Positions 15,737-17,989 of a stretch of 17,989 nt of DNA are shown here, piece after piece. The stretch is taken from NCBI GenBank assembly GCA_934217675.1, contig CAKQCV010000051.1:1-17989 (forward strand), in the 5' to 3' direction. Source of the stretch: an uncultured Prevotella sp. (lineage in GTDB: Bacteria; Bacteroidota; Bacteroidia; Bacteroidales; Bacteroidaceae). Each line of letters starts with the position of its first letter. The first letter of the stretch is position 1. A program made the translations under genes and the position numbers. The notes under the pieces were generated by a model. The model searched no databases and was not told the DNA's origin. It was given only the letters and a program-made list of their open reading frames with translations.

Positions 15737-16600
15737 ATGACTTCTATGGAAAATAAATATATTCTTATTGCTGATAGTGGCAGTACTAAAACCGACTGGG
15801 TAGTTGCTTGTGAAGGCAAAGCTTCTGTCCGCTGTTTTACTCAAGGCATAAATCCATTTCATCAAGTGCAGTCACAAATAATGGATATTTTAAAATTTGA
15901 GTTACTTGCAACTTTAGCAACTCACAATATTAGTATTTCTCTTGTTACATCCATACGATTTTATGGCGCAGGTTGTAGAGGAGAAGGAGTCACTATCATT
16001 CAGTCTGTTTTGGAATCTGTTTTTATTAATGCATCAACAATAATAGTAAGAAGTGACCTTATGGCAGCTGCTCATGCTTTGTGTGGTAATCATGAGGGTA
16101 TAGCTTGTATTCTTGGAACAGGAGCAAATTCATGTTTGTATGATGGAAATGAAATTGTGAGCAATGTTTCGCCTTTGGGGTATATTCTTGGCGACGAAGG
16201 GAGTGGGGCAGTGCTTGGGCGCATTTTTTTGAATGCCTTGTTCAAAGGTAATCTTCCAAGAGATATGAAAGACGATTTCTTCCATTACTCAGGAATGACA
16301 ATGGATGACATTATCCGTCGTGTTTACAGAGAACCAATGGCAAACCGTTGGTTGGCTTCTATATCACCATTCATTCATTCTCATCTTTTTGACAAGAGAA
16401 TAAAGAATTTGGTTGTTGGTAATTTTGTAGATTTCTTTCGTAAAAATGTAGACCATTATAAACGTAACGATTTGAAAGTCGGAGCAGTAGGCAGTGTTGC
16501 TTATTATTATCAGGAACAGTTGTCTGATGCAGCAGAGCAATGTGGTTATCGTTTAGGAAGAATAATAAAAAGTCCAATTGACGGGTTGATAGGATTTTGA
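15737..16600 (+). CDS. BadF/BadG/BcrA/BcrD ATPase-family kinase (N-acetylglucosamine kinase-like)
   Basis: This 287-aa ASKHA protein carries phosphate-1 motif DSGSTKTDW (13-21), GAGC (77-80), SDLMAAAHA (106-114) with the likely catalytic aspartate D107, phosphate-2 motif LGTGANS (126-132), the LGDEGSGA segment (151-158) and an adenosine motif around GAVGSVAYYY near 248-257. This set is typical of the BadF/NAGK family, whose characterised bacterial members include amino-sugar kinases acting on GlcNAc, MurNAc or glucosamine. Length fits the short Bacteroidales members. I used ATG at 15737; a second ATG at 15746 is possible. A DAACS symporter gene follows after 55 bp with no visible terminator, so the two may be co-transcribed. 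Confidence 0.85.
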   Translation: MTSMENKYILIADSGSTKTDWVVACEGKASVRCFTQGINPFHQVQSQIMDILKFELLATLATHNISISLVTSIRFYGAGCRGEGVTIIQSVLESVFINASTIIVRSDLMAAAHALCGNHEGIACILGTGANSCLYDGNEIVSNVSPLGYILGDEGSGAVLGRIFLNALFKGNLPRDMKDDFFHYSGMTMDDIIRRVYREPMANRWLASISPFIHSHLFDKRIKNLVVGNFVDFFRKNVDHYKRNDLKVGAVGSVAYYYQEQLSDAAEQCGYRLGRIIKSPIDGLIGF

Positions 16601-16655
16601 TTTTTCTGATATAAATAAATAACTGGCAGCATTTTTAACCTTAATTCATTATTGT

Positions 16656-17819
16656 ATGATAAAGAATTTGAAGCTTGGACTTTTACCGCGTATAATCATT
16701 GCAATTGTTCTTGGTGTACTCTTTGGTAATATCTTTTCTGAGAGTGTCGTAAGATTGTTTCTTACCTTTAATGGGCTTTTCAGTCAATTTTTGGGATTCC
16801 TTATCCCCTTGATTATTCTTGGACTTGTGACTCCAGCCATAGCCGATATAGGCAAGAGTGCAGGCAAGATGCTTCTTGCCACAACCGCTCTTGCTTATGG
16901 TGCAACACTCGTTTCCGGCTTCTTTTCTTATGGTGTAAGTGAATTGTTTTTCCATTCAATGATAAATAATGGTTCTCTGTCATCGTCTCTTACGGCAACA
17001 CATGAACTAAAACCTTTCTTTTCTGTAGAAATTCCAGCACCGATAAATGTTATGACAGCTCTCGTTTTGTCGTTCACTCTTGGTCTTGGTATAGCTAATA
17101 TACAGCGTTCAGTTATGAAAGATGTATTTTTTGACTTGATGCTGATAATAAATAAGACAATTCAAGTGGTAATAATTCCTTTGTTGCCGTTATATATTTT
17201 CGGAATATTTCTTAATATGGCTTATACCGGTGATGCGGCTCGTGTACTTGTCGTTTTCATAAAAATCATCGGAGTTATTTTTTTGATGCATATATTCTTG
17301 CTGGTATTTCAATACTCTGTTGCTGGACTGTGGGTTAAGAAAAATCCCTTTAAGCTTTTGTCAACAATGCTTCCTGCTTATTTTACGGCTCTTGGTACTC
17401 AATCCTCGGCAGCAACCATACCAGTAACTTTACATCAGACTATAAAAAACGGTGTAACGGAAGATATAGCTTCTTTTGTCGTTCCTTTGTGTGCCACTAT
17501 ACACATGTCAGGTAGTGTTATGAAAATAGTAGCATGTGCAATGGCACTTATGATGATGCAGAATGTTGCTTATGATTTTCCGACGGTTGCAAGTTTTATA
17601 TGTATGCTTGGCATTTCAATTGTTGCTGCTCCTGGAGTTCCTGGTGGTGCTATTATGGCTTCACTTGGCGTTCAGGCTTCAATACTTGGCTTTGATGAAA
17701 ATATGCAAGCGCTTATGATAGCCTTATATATATCAATGGATAGTTTTGGTACAGCTTGCAATGTTACAGGTGATGGCGCACTTGCTTTGCTGATAGATAA
17801 ATGGTTTGTGAAGAAATAA
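16656..17819 (+). CDS. Dicarboxylate/amino acid:cation symporter (DAACS/SDF family)
   Basis: This 387-aa inner-membrane protein has about eight helices plus two re-entrant hairpins. HP1 carries QSSAATIP (249-256, family SSSAATLP), HP2 carries APGVPGG (325-331) and TM8 carries DSFGTACNVTGD (362-373). The family couples uptake of glutamate, aspartate, dicarboxylates or small neutral amino acids to sodium or protons. By alignment with GltPh, the TM7 NMDGT motif is HMSGS (283-287) and the TM8 arginine that binds the side-chain carboxylate is G365, while D362, T366, N369 and D373 are kept. The substrate is therefore probably not an acidic amino acid (inference). It is somewhat short for the family. 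It lies 55 bp after the kinase gene and has no clear terminator. Confidence 0.88.
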   Translation: MIKNLKLGLLPRIIIAIVLGVLFGNIFSESVVRLFLTFNGLFSQFLGFLIPLIILGLVTPAIADIGKSAGKMLLATTALAYGATLVSGFFSYGVSELFFHSMINNGSLSSSLTATHELKPFFSVEIPAPINVMTALVLSFTLGLGIANIQRSVMKDVFFDLMLIINKTIQVVIIPLLPLYIFGIFLNMAYTGDAARVLVVFIKIIGVIFLMHIFLLVFQYSVAGLWVKKNPFKLLSTMLPAYFTALGTQSSAATIPVTLHQTIKNGVTEDIASFVVPLCATIHMSGSVMKIVACAMALMMMQNVAYDFPTVASFICMLGISIVAAPGVPGGAIMASLGVQASILGFDENMQALMIALYISMDSFGTACNVTGDGALALLIDKWFVKK

Positions 17820-17897
17820 TAAATGGAATTTGCAAGTCAATTTAATCTTATTTTTCGAATTATTCACTTTAAATTACCGAATGTAATATAAATTGTG

Positions 17898-17905
17898 TAT
17901 CTTTG
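17898..17905 (+). promoter_or_regulatory. -7 element for the gene entering at the right edge
   Basis: TATCTTTG followed by C matches TAnnTTTG and lies 44 bp before the ATG at 17949. The position expected for TTTG is occupied by an unrelated sequence. A short palindrome, TTTGAC-A-GTCAAA (17914-17926), lies just past the expected transcription start and could be an operator, though it is too short to be sure. Confidence 0.45.
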
Positions 17906-17948
17906 CACGAGTTTTTGACAGTCAAATTTTTATTCAAATAAAATATTT

Positions 17949-17989
17949 ATGTATTTTATCCTATTTATTACCGTTATCTTGACGGCAGT
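17949..17989 (+). CDS. Start of a membrane-leading CDS, cut by the window edge
   Basis: ATG at 17949 opens a frame of 13 codons with no stop before the window ends. The residues (MYFILFITVILTA) are strongly hydrophobic, which suits a signal-anchor or transmembrane N-terminus. A -7 element lies upstream and the reading direction follows the symporter. The family cannot be identified from this fragment. Confidence 0.5.
   Translation, partial: MYFILFITVILTA

Overview
The window is chromosomal DNA from a member of the Bacteroidales, most likely Prevotella or a close relative. The base composition is AT-rich. Several genes have promoters of the Bacteroidota primary-sigma type (TTTG, 19 bp, TAnnTTTG), and Shine-Dalgarno sequences are mostly weak. 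Many proteins belong to families typical of this order: a DUF4836-like lipoprotein, DUF4924, a DUF151 nuclease-like protein with a UVR tail, and NupG-type permeases. The genus is an inference from protein resemblance; no rRNA or marker search was possible.

Left part (1-6710, all on the minus strand). A tRNA-Ser(GCU) and an edge-truncated tRNA-Glu(CUC) share a consensus promoter. To their right lies a long, tightly packed run that starts at a strong promoter near 6710. In transcription order it holds nupG, a DUF151/UVR protein, rsmE, a predicted lipoprotein, an ABC ATPase, an FtsX-like permease and a small cupin. Gaps are -4 to 41 bp, so it is probably one operon. The lipoprotein, ATPase and permease look like a dedicated envelope ABC system of unknown function, and are the best candidate here for something undescribed.

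Centre (6711-7230). About 520 bp carry no convincing gene. The main feature is a perfect 37-bp inverted repeat whose arms are themselves tandem 9-bp units (TGGCGCAAG). There is also a bulged hairpin with a T tract and a stretch of unexplained non-coding sequence with GC-rich patches.

Middle (7231-11033, minus). The genes are a LysE-type exporter, a DUF4924 protein, rfbD (dTDP-rhamnose synthesis) and prfC (release factor 3). They are closely spaced and co-directional, with rfbD and prfC at the promoter-distal end.

Right part (11173-17989). A ROK-family sugar kinase (own consensus promoter) and a Cof-type HAD phosphatase run on the plus strand, separated by a nested inverted repeat. They converge on a large MscS/MscK-like mechanosensitive channel on the minus strand through a strong bidirectional hairpin. 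Divergent from the channel are a BadF/NAGK-type kinase and a DAACS (SDF) symporter whose binding-site motifs depart from the acidic amino-acid transporters. The window ends just inside another membrane-leading CDS with its own -7 element. Overall it is housekeeping and transport content, with no phage, CRISPR, toxin-antitoxin or transposase genes detected.
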